The position numbers were made by a program, and so were the translations under genes. Below, in pieces: positions 7,649 to 16,234 of a stretch of DNA of 42,740 bases. The DNA lies in the NCBI GenBank assembly GCA_964573885.1, contig CAZNLL010000017.1, positions 1-42,740 on the forward strand. The letters run 5' to 3'. Origin of the DNA: CAZNLL01 sp964573885 (GTDB lineage Bacteria; Desulfobacterota; DSM-4660; Desulfatiglandales; Desulfatiglandaceae). The notes under the pieces were generated by a model. It saw nothing but the letters and a program-made list of their open reading frames with translations. It did not search any database and had not been told where the DNA came from. Positions within the stretch are counted from its first letter, which is position 1. Every line of letters starts with the position of its first letter.

Positions 7649-9067
7649 ATGGACCCTGATAAGAACGCCCTATACAGGAAGATCCCCGGAGTTGATCGTC
7701 TACTGGAGTCCCCCGTGGTGGAGGAGGCCTCCCGTGTCCACCCGCGGGGCTTGATTATCAAGACCATCCACCAGGTGCTGGATGAGGTGCGGGCGGAGAT
7801 CAACCAGGGGCGCTTAAGAGATGAATCCGAACTGAGCCTGGAGGCCGTGGCCGGGCTATTTAGAGACCGGCTCAAGACCCTGGCCCGTCCGAGCCTCCGG
7901 CCCTTGATCAATGCCACAGGGGTGGTGGTCCATACCAACCTGGGCCGATCCATCCTTCCGGAAAAGGCCCTGAAGAAATTCAGGGCCATTGCCGGCGGAT
8001 ACAGCAACCTCGAATATGACCTGGGGGAGGGCAAGAGGGGAAGCCGTTATGTCCACGTGGAGGATATCCTAAAAGAGCTCACGGGGGCCGAAGGGGCCAT
8101 GGTGGTCAACAACAATGCGGCGGCGGTATTCCTCTGTCTGGAGACCCTGGCCGGGGGAAGGGAGGTTGTGGTTTCCCGGGGCCAGCTCGTGGAGATCGGG
8201 GGGTCTTTCCGGATCCCGGAAGTCATGCGCAAGAGCGGCGCCAGGATGGTGGAAGTGGGGACGACCAACAAGACCCACCTCCACGATTACGAGGATGCCA
8301 TCGGCCCTGAGACAGGGCTTTTGCTCAAGGTCCATACCAGCAATTTCCAGATTGTGGGTTTTGCCTCCGAGGTTCCCCTCTCCGAGCTTGCCGGGCTGGG
8401 AAGGCATTACGGGATCCCTGTGATGGAGGACCTGGGGAGCGGATGTTTTGTGGATTTCTCAAAATATGGGCTCACCCGGGAACCCACCGTCCAGGAGGCC
8501 CTGGCCCAGGGAGCGGATATGGTCACCTTCAGCGGCGACAAGCTGCTGGGCGGGGCCCAGGCGGGGATCATCCTGGGCCGCAAGGACCTGGTGGAAAGGA
8601 TCAAAAAAAACCACCTCAACCGGGCCCTGCGTATTGATAAACTGACCCTCCTGGCCCTGGAAGAAACCCTCCGCCTTTACCGGGACGAGTCCGTGGCCAT
8701 GAAGGAGATCCCTACCCTGCGGATGATCAGCCAGTCCTACACCTCCGTGGCGAGAAAGGCCCAGCGGCTGGTCAAAATGATCGGGCCTTTGGACCGGGGC
8801 AATTTCTCCCTGGATCTGGTGGACGGTTCTTCCAAAACAGGAGGGGGCGCCCTACCGCTCCTGGAAATGCCAAGTCGCCTCCTTTGTCTGGTTCCGGGAA
8901 GGCTGTCGTCTCCCTTTATGGAGGCCTGGCTTAGGTCCCATGAGCCCCCCATTATTACCCGGGTGGAGCGGGAAAGGGTGTTGCTGGACGTGCGGACCAT
9001 TCAGGACAGGGAACTCAATACCGTGGCCGAGGCCGTCAGGACCTTGGCCGGAGTGAATCGGACCTAA
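7649..9067 (+). CDS. selA: L-seryl-tRNA(Sec) selenium transferase
   Basis: A PLP enzyme that converts Ser-tRNA(Sec) to selenocysteinyl-tRNA(Sec) using selenophosphate. The 472-residue length matches bacterial SelA. Visible features are the N-terminal tRNA-binding domain (residues 1-85, MDPDKNALYRKIPGVDRLLESP), INATGVVVHTNLGRS at about 88-102, EGKRGSRYVHVEDIL, VNNNAAAVFL, and the PLP lysine at residue 298 in SGDKLLGGAQAGII. Its presence means the organism makes selenoproteins; selB, selD and tRNA-Sec are not in this window. An AAGGAG site lies 12 nt upstream of the ATG, a little long. The gene runs into the gmhA-containing operon with a 105-bp gap. Confidence 0.97.
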   Translation: MDPDKNALYRKIPGVDRLLESPVVEEASRVHPRGLIIKTIHQVLDEVRAEINQGRLRDESELSLEAVAGLFRDRLKTLARPSLRPLINATGVVVHTNLGRSILPEKALKKFRAIAGGYSNLEYDLGEGKRGSRYVHVEDILKELTGAEGAMVVNNNAAAVFLCLETLAGGREVVVSRGQLVEIGGSFRIPEVMRKSGARMVEVGTTNKTHLHDYEDAIGPETGLLLKVHTSNFQIVGFASEVPLSELAGLGRHYGIPVMEDLGSGCFVDFSKYGLTREPTVQEALAQGADMVTFSGDKLLGGAQAGIILGRKDLVERIKKNHLNRALRIDKLTLLALEETLRLYRDESVAMKEIPTLRMISQSYTSVARKAQRLVKMIGPLDRGNFSLDLVDGSSKTGGGALPLLEMPSRLLCLVPGRLSSPFMEAWLRSHEPPIITRVERERVLLDVRTIQDRELNTVAEAVRTLAGVNRT

Positions 9068-9172
9068 GGGCGGAGAAAAGGATATACGGAAGGGTCGAGT
9101 TGACAAATCTTTTTGGAAAATTTAGCGTTGTGGCGTTCGGGTGAGACCAAGACCGGGTATAGGATTTGACGG

Positions 9173-9760
9173 GTGAAAGAGATCATCGAAAAAATCCTCA
9201 AAGAGAGCGTCAGGATCAAGGAGGACTTCATCCGGGAGAATGCCTCCCAACTGGTCCACTTGGCCGAAAAGGTGGCCCTGGCCTTTACCAGCGATCACAA
9301 GCTGCTCCTGTGCGGAAACGGGGGAAGCGCCGCAGACGCCCAGCACATCGCCGCGGAATTCGTAAATCGGTATACCCTGGAGCGGCCTCCCTTGCCCGCC
9401 ATGGCCCTCACAACGGATACGTCGATCATCACAAGTATCGGCAACGATTATTCCTTTGACGAGGTCTTCTCTAAACAGGTCAAGGCCCTGGGCCTGAAAA
9501 ACGACATCCTGATCGTCATAAGTACCAGCGGGGATTCCAAGAACCTTGTCAACGCGGTGAACCATGCCCGCAGACAGGGGCTTTACACGGTGGGATTCCT
9601 GGGAAGGGACGGGGGCAGACTGGGGGGCTTGGTGGATTTGCCCCTGGTGGTCAAGAGCCACGATACGCCCAGGGTCCAGGAGACCCATATCCTGGCCGGC
9701 CATATGCTATGCCATCTGGTGGATTACGTGCTCTTCCAGAGGCATCTCTCCGACGCCTAA
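9173..9760 (+). CDS. gmhA: Phosphoheptose isomerase (sedoheptulose-7-phosphate isomerase), SIS domain
   Basis: Converts sedoheptulose 7-phosphate to D-glycero-D-manno-heptose 7-phosphate, the first step of ADP-heptose synthesis for lipopolysaccharide inner core. The 195-residue single SIS-domain protein shows LLLCGNGGSAADAQHIAAEF (phosphate-binding serine loop, residues 44-63), FVNRYTLERPPLPAMALTTDTS, GNDYSFDEVFSKQV and ISTSGDSKNL. These closely follow GmhA (usually 190-195 residues) rather than DiaA. The start is GTG 9173 (GTG AAA GAG ATC), with only a weak purine-rich segment upstream. The other heptose genes are not present here. The product implies a Gram-negative outer membrane. Confidence 0.93.
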   Translation: MKEIIEKILKESVRIKEDFIRENASQLVHLAEKVALAFTSDHKLLLCGNGGSAADAQHIAAEFVNRYTLERPPLPAMALTTDTSIITSIGNDYSFDEVFSKQVKALGLKNDILIVISTSGDSKNLVNAVNHARRQGLYTVGFLGRDGGRLGGLVDLPLVVKSHDTPRVQETHILAGHMLCHLVDYVLFQRHLSDA

Positions 9761-9823
9761 AGGGGGCCGTGGACAGCCCCTTTGCGGACTCGGGCTTGAG
9801 AAAACGGACGGAAACGAGGCGCC

Positions 9824-10795
9824 ATGACCGGGCAAGGCCCCATATCTCTGGACAAGATCAGCACCTACTCCCTCAAGCAAAGGGTGAGCAAGGTCAAGGT
9901 GGAGGATTTCGGCCGGCCGTGGCGGCCGGGGGGGTCTTTTAGGGAATGGCTGGGGTCCCTCCCCAAGATTCTCCTCGGAGAAGAGTTCGACCAACTTGTC
10001 CGGAGGATCGTGAAAGCGGTCAAAGAAGAAAAGACGGTCCTTTTGGGCATGGGTGCCCACCCGATTAAGGTGGGCCTCAACCCGGTTATTCTGGACCTTG
10101 TGGACCGGGGAGTCATCAAGGGAATAGCCGTGAACGGGGCCGGCATCATCCACGATGCGGAGTTGGCCATGGTGGGACATACCTCTGAGGATGTGGCTGC
10201 GGACCTGGGACAGGGAAGATTCGGCATGGCCGAGGAAACAGGACGGTTTCTCAATGAGGCCGTTAAGGAGGGGGCCAAAGCAAACCTGGGAATGGGAAGG
10301 GCCGTGGGAGAGGCCCTGATGCGGGAGGGCTTTCCCTTTAACCACCAGAGTCTCCTGGTCAAGGCGGTTGAAAAGGATATCCCCCTTACGGTGCACGTGG
10401 CGGTGGGAACGGACATTATCCATTTTCATCCCAACGTAGACGGGGCAGCCATCGGTAAGACGTCCCACCTGGATTTTCGGCTCTTCGCCCGCCTCGCGGC
10501 CTCCCTGGAAGGGGGGGTGTTTATCAACCTGGGCTCCGCGGTTATTGTACCCGAGGTGTTTCTCAAGGCCCTGACCCTGGTGCGGAATCTGGGTTACGAA
10601 GTGCGCCATCTCACCACCTTGAACATGGATTTTATCCCCCAATACAGGCCCATGACCAATGTGGTAAAAAGGCCCACACAGCAGGGAGGCAAAGGCTTCA
10701 ACCTGGTGGGGCACCACGAAATCATGTTCCCTTTACTGGCCGCCGCGCTGATCGAGGGTCTGGAGGAGAGTTGCGGGGCCGGGAACAATGATTAA
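9824..10795 (+). CDS. Conserved protein of unknown function, deoxyhypusine-synthase-like fold suspected
   Basis: I do not recognise a characterised family. The 323-residue protein is soluble, without signal peptide or membrane segments. Conserved-looking blocks are LLGMGAHPIKVGLNPVI (residues 73-89), IAVNGAGIIHDAELAMVGHTSEDVA (about 101-125), HVAVGTDIIHFHPNVDGAAIGK (about 191-212) and GGKGFNLVGHHEIMFPLL near the C-terminus. The order, a Gly-rich loop, then an N-G-A-x-x-x-H-D element, then a P-x-x-x-D-G-x-x-x-G element, resembles the NAD-binding core of deoxyhypusine synthase-like proteins by eye, but the DHS catalytic lysine motif is not evident. It lies 63 bp downstream of gmhA and upstream of fmdB-like and ispF genes, apparently in one transcription unit. 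The ATG (9824) is preceded by GAAACGAGGCGCC. Confidence 0.6.
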   Translation: MTGQGPISLDKISTYSLKQRVSKVKVEDFGRPWRPGGSFREWLGSLPKILLGEEFDQLVRRIVKAVKEEKTVLLGMGAHPIKVGLNPVILDLVDRGVIKGIAVNGAGIIHDAELAMVGHTSEDVAADLGQGRFGMAEETGRFLNEAVKEGAKANLGMGRAVGEALMREGFPFNHQSLLVKAVEKDIPLTVHVAVGTDIIHFHPNVDGAAIGKTSHLDFRLFARLAASLEGGVFINLGSAVIVPEVFLKALTLVRNLGYEVRHLTTLNMDFIPQYRPMTNVVKRPTQQGGKGFNLVGHHEIMFPLLAAALIEGLEESCGAGNND

Positions 10796-10887
10796 TTTAA
10801 TAAAGGTGTGTGGGTGGAGGCCACCGGGTCGGCTTCTGAGCCGGGATACCCGGGGGGCCCTTTTTAATGGTTAAAAGAGGTGAAAAA

Positions 10888-11106
10888 ATGCCTATTTATG
10901 AGTATAAGTGCCTGGATTGCGATAAGCAGTTTGAAGCCCTGGTCTTTGGAAATGGCGACAAGGTCTCATGCCCCCATTGCCAGGGAGAAAAGCTGGAACG
11001 CCTCATGTCCGCCTGCGGCTTTAAGAGCAGTGGGAGCTTTATCCCCTCAACCGGGACCTCGGGTTGTGGCTCCTGCTCAAGCACCAACTGCAGCGGTTGC
11101 CACTAA
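10888..11106 (+). CDS. FmdB-family zinc-ribbon protein with Cys-rich tail
   Basis: A 72-residue protein of the FmdB/CxxC-CxxC regulatory-type family. It begins MPIYEYKCLDCDKQFEAL, and a C-X2-C / C-X2-C zinc ribbon is formed by KCLDC and SCPHCQ. The C-terminus ends in a Ser/Gly/Cys tail with five further cysteines and a final histidine (GCGSCSSTNCSGCH). I chose ATG 10888 because the family starts with MPIYEY and AGAGGTG lies about 6-12 nt upstream; ATG 10867 is possible but atypical. The molecular function of the family is poorly defined, with suggested roles in regulation or metal handling. It sits between the unassigned protein and ispF. Confidence 0.88.
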   Translation: MPIYEYKCLDCDKQFEALVFGNGDKVSCPHCQGEKLERLMSACGFKSSGSFIPSTGTSGCGSCSSTNCSGCH

Positions 11107-11136
11107 TCTTTTTGATTTCCGGCGAGAGGAATTGGC

Positions 11137-11613
11137 GTGTTTCGGATCGGTCATGGGTATGATGTCCATCGGCTGGCCGGGGGCCGGACCCTGATCCTGG
11201 GAGGGGTCAGAATCCCCCACGCCTTCGGGCTTCAGGGCCACTCCGATGCGGACGTGTTGACCCATGCGGTGGCGGATGCCCTCCTGGGGGCTTTGGGCCT
11301 GGGAGACATCGGTCGTCATTTCCCGGACACAGCCCCGGAATATAAGGATGTGGAGAGCCTTTCCCTGTTGAAAGAAGTCGTCGCCTGGGTGAGGCAAAGG
11401 GGTTTTCGGCTCAACAATCTGGATGTCACCGTGGTGGCCCAGGCCCCCAGGTTGGGCCCCTATATACCCGCCATGTGTGAACGCCTTGCGGAGGTGCTGG
11501 AGGCCCCCTCGGACCGGGTCAATATCAAGGCCACCACCACGGAGAGGCTGGGCTTTTGCGGCCGTGAAGAGGGGATTGAGGCCTTTGCCGTGGCCAGCCT
11601 TGTCACCGATTGA
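11137..11613 (+). CDS. ispF: 2-C-methyl-D-erythritol 2,4-cyclodiphosphate synthase
   Basis: The fifth step of the MEP isoprenoid pathway: cyclises CDP-methylerythritol 2-phosphate to MEcPP with loss of CMP, as a homotrimer using zinc. The 158 residues match the family length. Visible features are the metal ligands in IGHGYDVHRL (Asp and His, residues 5-14), GHSDADVLTHAVADALLGA (His ligand), GDIGRHFPDTAPEYK, and TTTERLGFCGREEGIEA near the C-terminus. The start is GTG 11137 with GAGAGGA about 9 nt upstream. IspD is not adjacent, so the MEP pathway is split in this genome. cysS follows after a repeat-containing spacer. Confidence 0.97.
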   Translation: MFRIGHGYDVHRLAGGRTLILGGVRIPHAFGLQGHSDADVLTHAVADALLGALGLGDIGRHFPDTAPEYKDVESLSLLKEVVAWVRQRGFRLNNLDVTVVAQAPRLGPYIPAMCERLAEVLEAPSDRVNIKATTTERLGFCGREEGIEAFAVASLVTD

Positions 11614-11784
11614 GTTTTGGTTATTGGTTACCGGGAATTAGGTATTAGACCATTGCCCCATACGGAGGCGAGGTACCGGCGCTTGCGCCGTAAAGACCGA
11701 TACCCAATACCCGATACCGGCGGCTACACGCCTTCACACATCGCAAGACGCACATCGCATATCCCCCATCGCCCATCCCCCAAC
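11614..11784. repeat. Intergenic mosaic repeat, copy 2
   Basis: The ispF-cysS spacer holds blocks seen in copy 1, partly inverted. 'ggtattagacc' (11640-11650) is the reverse complement of copy 1 'ggtctaatacc' (5978-5988), and 'gatacccaatacccgataccggcggctac' (11698-11726) repeats the copy 1 'acccaataccggcggctac' block directly. A short palindrome (ccggcgcttgcgccg) occurs at 11676-11690. The 3' part is a degenerate run of 'cacatcgcatatccccc' units. No gene is apparent; the frame upstream of cysS stays open across it by chance. Confidence 0.7.
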
Positions 11785-11796
11785 AAGGAGTACGCC

Positions 11797-13257
11797 ATGG
11801 CGCTTAGAGTGTACAATACGGCTACGCGAGGAAAAGAACCTTTCCAACCCCTGGAGCCGGGCAAGGTCGGCCTCTACGTGTGCGGGGTCACGGTCTACGA
11901 TCTGTGTCATGTAGGTCATGCCCGATCGGCCATCATCTTTGATGTTCTGGCCAGGTATCTCCGGGCCAGGGGCTATGATCTCACCTATGTGCGGAACTTC
12001 ACGGACGTGGACGACAAGATTATCAACCGCGCCAATGAGCTGGGCGTGGAAACGGCCGTCCTGGCGCAGCAAAATATCGACGCCTTTTACGAAGACATGG
12101 AAAGGCTCCATGTGCTCAATGCCGACATAGAGCCCAGGGCCACCGAGCATATCGACGGCATGATCCACATGATCACCGCCCTTATGGAAAAGGGTCATGC
12201 CTATACGGAAGGCGGGGATGTCTATTACTCTGTGGAGAGTTTTAAAGACTACGGCCGCCTTTCGGGGAGAAAGCTGGAAGACATGCAGGCGGGGAGCAGG
12301 ATCAGCGTGGATGAAAGGAAAAGGCACCCCATGGATTTTGTTCTCTGGAAAGGGGCAAAGCCCGGTGAGCCGCAGTGGCCCAGTCCGTGGGGACCCGGAC
12401 GCCCCGGGTGGCACATCGAGTGCTCGGTCATGAGCAATCACTACCTGGGTGCGTCTTTTGATATCCACGGGGGCGGCAGGGATCTTCTTTTTCCCCACCA
12501 TGAAAATGAACGGGCCCAGTCCATTGCGGCCCTCGGGGGGGCTTTTGCCAGGTACTGGGTTCACAACGGCTTTGTGACCGTGGAATCGGAGAAGATGTCC
12601 AAGTCCCTGGGCAATTTCCTGACCATCAGGGAGGCCCTCAAGATTTACCACCCTGAGGTCCTGCGCCTTTTTCTTTTGTCCAAACACTACAGGAGCCCCC
12701 TGGATCTCTCCAGGAGCGCCGTCCTGGATATCCAATCCGGACTGGTCCGGATCTACAGGACCCTTCAGAGACTGGAGGAACTGGTCGGGCCTTACGATGC
12801 GGAAAAGGAGGGGGGCAAGAAGGCCTTTTTGGCGGGCGAGCCCGACGGCGGTTTTTTGGAGAAGTTCATTCATGCCATGGACGACGACCTCAATACGGCC
12901 GGGGCCATCGGCCTGGTCTTTGAACGGGTCAAGGAGATGAACCGGACCATGGATTCGGCGCAGGAGCCCATGGATGAGGCGTTTCGGGCAACCCTTCAAA
13001 GGGATCGTCACCACCTTTTTCTGGCGGGCCGGGTGCTGGGCCTCTTTTATGAAAGCCCGGAGCGTTTCTTCATGGATCTCTCCGAGGAGAAACCGCCCAT
13101 TGATGCAGCGGAGGTGGAGAAGTTGATCCAGGAAAGGGCTGCGGCCAGGGCCGGGAAGGATTGGGCCAAGGCGGATGAGATCCGGGACCGGCTCGGCGAG
13201 ATGGGCATTATCCTGGAAGACGGCCCCCAGGGCACCAACTGGAGGTTTGATGTTTGA
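11797..13257 (+). CDS. cysS: Cysteinyl-tRNA synthetase
   Basis: Class Ia aminoacyl-tRNA synthetase charging tRNA-Cys. The 486-residue protein has LYVCGVTVYDLCHVGHARS (zinc-ligand Cys and the HIGH-type motif HVGH), FTDVDDKIINRA, the central WHIECSVM and HGGGRDLLFPHHENE zinc/ATP region, the KMSKSLGN loop, and a C-terminal anticodon-binding helical domain (VEKLIQERAAARAGKDWAKADEIRDRL). I chose ATG 11797 because AAGGAG lies 6 nt upstream and the family begins at this point (RVYNTATRGKEPF); the longer open frame from 11617 runs through repeat sequence. The 3' end overlaps uvrB by 8 bp, so the two are translationally coupled. Confidence 0.97.
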   Translation: MALRVYNTATRGKEPFQPLEPGKVGLYVCGVTVYDLCHVGHARSAIIFDVLARYLRARGYDLTYVRNFTDVDDKIINRANELGVETAVLAQQNIDAFYEDMERLHVLNADIEPRATEHIDGMIHMITALMEKGHAYTEGGDVYYSVESFKDYGRLSGRKLEDMQAGSRISVDERKRHPMDFVLWKGAKPGEPQWPSPWGPGRPGWHIECSVMSNHYLGASFDIHGGGRDLLFPHHENERAQSIAALGGAFARYWVHNGFVTVESEKMSKSLGNFLTIREALKIYHPEVLRLFLLSKHYRSPLDLSRSAVLDIQSGLVRIYRTLQRLEELVGPYDAEKEGGKKAFLAGEPDGGFLEKFIHAMDDDLNTAGAIGLVFERVKEMNRTMDSAQEPMDEAFRATLQRDRHHLFLAGRVLGLFYESPERFFMDLSEEKPPIDAAEVEKLIQERAAARAGKDWAKADEIRDRLGEMGIILEDGPQGTNWRFDV

Positions 13258-15241
13258 CCTGGTGACCGGCTACAGTCCTTGTGGGGACCAGCCCGAGGCC
13301 ATTGAGGCCCTGTCCCGGGGGGTGAAAGAGGGTCTCCGTGACCAGGTGCTGCTGGGTGTGACCGGCTCGGGCAAGACCTTTACCATGGCCCATGTTATTG
13401 CCTCGGTGAAAAAGGCCGCCCTGGTTATCGCCCCCAATAAGACGCTTGCCGCGCAGCTCTACGGGGAACTCAAGGGGCTCTTTCCTCACAGTGCCGTGGA
13501 ATACTTCGTCAGCTACTACGACTATTACCAGCCGGAGGCCTATATCCCCCAAACGGATACCTATATTCAGAAGGACGCCCACATCAATGATCAGATCGAC
13601 AAGTTGCGACACAGGGCAACGCGGGCCCTTCTGGACCGGCCCGATCCCATTATTGTGGCCAGCGTGTCCTGCATCTACGGGCTGGGCTCCCCTGAGGCCT
13701 ACTATAATATGCTCCTCTACGTGGAGAAGGAAGGCACCCTGTCCCGGGAAGATGCCCTCAAAAAGCTGGTGGAAATCCATTATGAGCGGGGCGACTATGA
13801 CTTTTACCGGGGAAGATTCCGGGTCAGGGGGGATGTGGTGGACATCTACCCGGCCCACGAAGAAGATCGGGCCGTGCGTCTCTGCTTTTTCGGGGATATG
13901 GTGGAATCCATCCAGGAGATAGACCCCCTCACCGGAAAGGCGGTGGCCGACCTGGATCGGGTCACCGTGTACCCGGCCAGCCATTACGTCACCACCGTGG
14001 AGATCAGGGAGCGAGCCATTGAGGGCATCAAGGAGGAACTGGAAGCCCAAATCCAGTACTTCCGGTCCCGGAACCGGCTCTTGGAGGCCCAGCGCATTGA
14101 AGAAAGGACCCGCTTCGACCTGGAAATGATGCTGGAGATGGGATATTGCCACGGCATCGAAAACTACTCCAGGCACCTGACGGGGAGGGCCCCCGGGGAG
14201 CCGCCGCCCACCCTGCTCGATTATTTTCCCAGGGATTTTCTGGTCATTATTGATGAGAGCCACATCACCATTCCCCAGCTTACGGGGATGTACCGGGGGG
14301 ACCGCTCCAGAAAGGAGACCCTGGTCTCCTTCGGATTCCGCCTCCCTTCGGCCCTGGATAACCGCCCCCTGCGGTTCGATGAATTCGAATCACGGGTGAA
14401 GCAGATCATCTATGTCTCCGCCACACCCGGCCCCTACGAGCTCAGGCGGGCCCAGCAGGTGTCCGAACAGATTATCAGGCCCACGGGCCTGACCGATCCC
14501 CAAATCGTGGTCAAAGCGGCGGCCAATCAGGTGGATGACCTCCTGGGGATGATCCGGGAGCGGGTGGAGCGGGACGAGCGGGTCCTGGTGACCACCCTCA
14601 CCAAGAGGATGGCCGAGGACCTCACGGAATACTATTCCGACCTGGGTCTGAAGGTCCAGTACATGCACTCGGACATTAAAACCATTGAGAGAACAGCCAT
14701 CATCAGGGACCTTCGGCTGGGGGTCTATGATGTCCTGGTGGGGATCAACCTTTTGAGAGAGGGCCTGGACCTGCCCGAGGTCTCCCTGGTGGCCATCCTG
14801 GACGCGGACAAGGAAGGCTTTCTCCGTTCAGAGAGGTCTCTTATCCAGACCTGCGGCAGGGCGGCAAGAAATGTCGGCGGCGCCGTGGCCCTCTATGCGG
14901 ACAGGATGACCGAATCCATGAAACGGGCCATCGACGAGAGCAACCGGCGGCGCCGGATCCAGGTTGAATATAACCGGATCTATAAGATCACCCCTACCAC
15001 CATCCAGAAAAATATCGAAGACATCCTGGGTTCCATATATGAAGCGGATTATGTCACCGTGCCGGCTGTGGCGGAAGAGGAGGCCCCCTATCCGGCGGGG
15101 GAAGACCTCCAGGAGATGATCGAGGATCTGACCCGAAGGATGAGAGAGGCCGCGGGAAACCTGGATTTTGAAGAGGCGGCGAGGTTAAGGGACCGCATCA
15201 AGGGGCTTGAGAACAGGGATATGGGCCTGTCTCCCCAGTGA
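13250..15241 (+). CDS. uvrB: UvrABC excinuclease subunit B
   Basis: The damage-verification helicase-like subunit of nucleotide excision repair, acting with UvrA and UvrC. The 663 residues match UvrB. Visible features are the Walker A motif GVTGSGKTFT near residue 40, the beta-hairpin region YYDYYQPEAYIPQTDTYI, the DESH box (VIIDESHIT), YVSATPGPYEL, INLLREGLDLPEVSLV, QTCGRAARN and a C-terminal UVR domain (FEEAARLRDRIKGLE) that binds UvrC. ATG 13250 is preceded by GGAGG (13241-13245) and lies inside the last codons of cysS. The longer open frame from 13175 is a read-through of cysS in another frame. Its stop lies 3 bp before the end of the convergent fabD gene. Confidence 0.98.
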   Translation: MFDLVTGYSPCGDQPEAIEALSRGVKEGLRDQVLLGVTGSGKTFTMAHVIASVKKAALVIAPNKTLAAQLYGELKGLFPHSAVEYFVSYYDYYQPEAYIPQTDTYIQKDAHINDQIDKLRHRATRALLDRPDPIIVASVSCIYGLGSPEAYYNMLLYVEKEGTLSREDALKKLVEIHYERGDYDFYRGRFRVRGDVVDIYPAHEEDRAVRLCFFGDMVESIQEIDPLTGKAVADLDRVTVYPASHYVTTVEIRERAIEGIKEELEAQIQYFRSRNRLLEAQRIEERTRFDLEMMLEMGYCHGIENYSRHLTGRAPGEPPPTLLDYFPRDFLVIIDESHITIPQLTGMYRGDRSRKETLVSFGFRLPSALDNRPLRFDEFESRVKQIIYVSATPGPYELRRAQQVSEQIIRPTGLTDPQIVVKAAANQVDDLLGMIRERVERDERVLVTTLTKRMAEDLTEYYSDLGLKVQYMHSDIKTIERTAIIRDLRLGVYDVLVGINLLREGLDLPEVSLVAILDADKEGFLRSERSLIQTCGRAARNVGGAVALYADRMTESMKRAIDESNRRRRIQVEYNRIYKITPTTIQKNIEDILGSIYEADYVTVPAVAEEEAPYPAGEDLQEMIEDLTRRMREAAGNLDFEEAARLRDRIKGLENRDMGLSPQ

Positions 15242-15244
15242 CCC

Positions 15245-16234
15245 TTACTGCTGTTTGGCCAATTCGGCGACCGTGTTTTCAAGGGACTCCAGGTCCTCCA
15301 CGTTTAACCTGGGGATGCTCGGATCAATGTCCTTGATCATGTTGGTGAGGACCTTCTTGGGGCCCACCTCAATCATGAGGTCTCCCCCGTTTTCAATGAT
15401 CTTTTCTACGGTGCGGCGCCAGTTGACCACGTTAAAGATCTGGTTATAGAGCTCCTGCTTGATGTGGTTGGGGTCCACAATGGCGTCTGTGGACACATTG
15501 GCCACGATGGGCTTTGTGGCGATTTTAAAGCGGGTTCTGTCCAGCTCTTTTTTGAACTTGTCTGCCGCCGGTTTCATGATGGGGGTGTGAAAGGGGCCCT
15601 CCACCTTTAACATGGTGGCCATCTGGCCTTCCTTTTTGAGTTCCTTGGCCATTTCCGAGAGCTGCCTCTTGGAGCCTCCCACCACGACCTGTTTCTTGGT
15701 GTTTTTCAGGGTGATGTACACTTCGTAATTGTTGCAGAGGTTGGCCACTTTGTCGTAGTCCAGATCCCCGTCCTTTTCTATGATCGCCATAAGCCCGGCC
15801 CCGGGATAACCGCTGCCCAGCTCGGTCATATAGGTGGCCCTTTTTCTGACAAGTTCCAGGCAGGTCTTGAAATCCATGGCACCGGCCACAAGCAGGGCCG
15901 TGTATTCTCCCAGACTGTGGCCGGCCAGCAAGGCGATCTCCAGCTCAATCTTTCCGTCTTTGCAGGTCTTTTGCAGGGCCTGGAAACAGGCGTAGCTGGT
16001 GGTGAGCACCGCGGGCTGGGTGTTAACGGTCTTATTGAGATCATCCCAGTGCCTGAACTTTCGCCGGATAGTGCCCTTCCTAAAACATTGCTCGCTCAGA
16101 TTATAGTCGAGCACTTCGTCGGCACGATCGTAGAGCTCTTTGACACAGGGGAATTCATCATAGAGATCCTTGCCCATCCCTGCGTACTGAGACCCTTGTC
16201 CGGGAAAGACCAAAGTGATTCGGTTATACGTCAT
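15245..16234 (-). CDS. fabD: ACP S-malonyltransferase
   Basis: Transfers malonyl from CoA to acyl carrier protein for fatty acid synthesis. The 329-residue protein has the N-terminal FPGQGSQYAGMG block, the nucleophile Ser107 in AGHSLGEYTAL, the acyl-carboxylate-binding arginine region (LVRKRATYM), and catalytic His216 in EGPFHTPIMKPAA; the end (IEVGPKKVLTNMIK) is also typical. Compared with E. coli FabD there are insertions at residues 45-75 (FRKGTIRRKFRHWDDLNK), giving it the look of a stand-alone acyltransferase of the FabD/PksD type. It is not adjacent to other fab genes but lies near a biotin carrier and a malonyl-CoA synthetase-like gene, which makes malonyl metabolism a plausible context. 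The ribosome binding site is weak (AAGGGT upstream). Confidence 0.88.
   Translation of the reverse strand: MTYNRITLVFPGQGSQYAGMGKDLYDEFPCVKELYDRADEVLDYNLSEQCFRKGTIRRKFRHWDDLNKTVNTQPAVLTTSYACFQALQKTCKDGKIELEIALLAGHSLGEYTALLVAGAMDFKTCLELVRKRATYMTELGSGYPGAGLMAIIEKDGDLDYDKVANLCNNYEVYITLKNTKKQVVVGGSKRQLSEMAKELKKEGQMATMLKVEGPFHTPIMKPAADKFKKELDRTRFKIATKPIVANVSTDAIVDPNHIKQELYNQIFNVVNWRRTVEKIIENGGDLMIEVGPKKVLTNMIKDIDPSIPRLNVEDLESLENTVAELAKQQ

Noticed and set aside
11617..11796. A 60-codon N-terminal extension of cysS
   Set aside because: It translates repeat sequence, whereas ATG 11797 has a good AAGGAG and matches the family start.
13175..13249. A 25-codon extension of uvrB into cysS
   Set aside because: GGAGG and ATG 13250 fit the family start; the extension is just cysS read in another frame.
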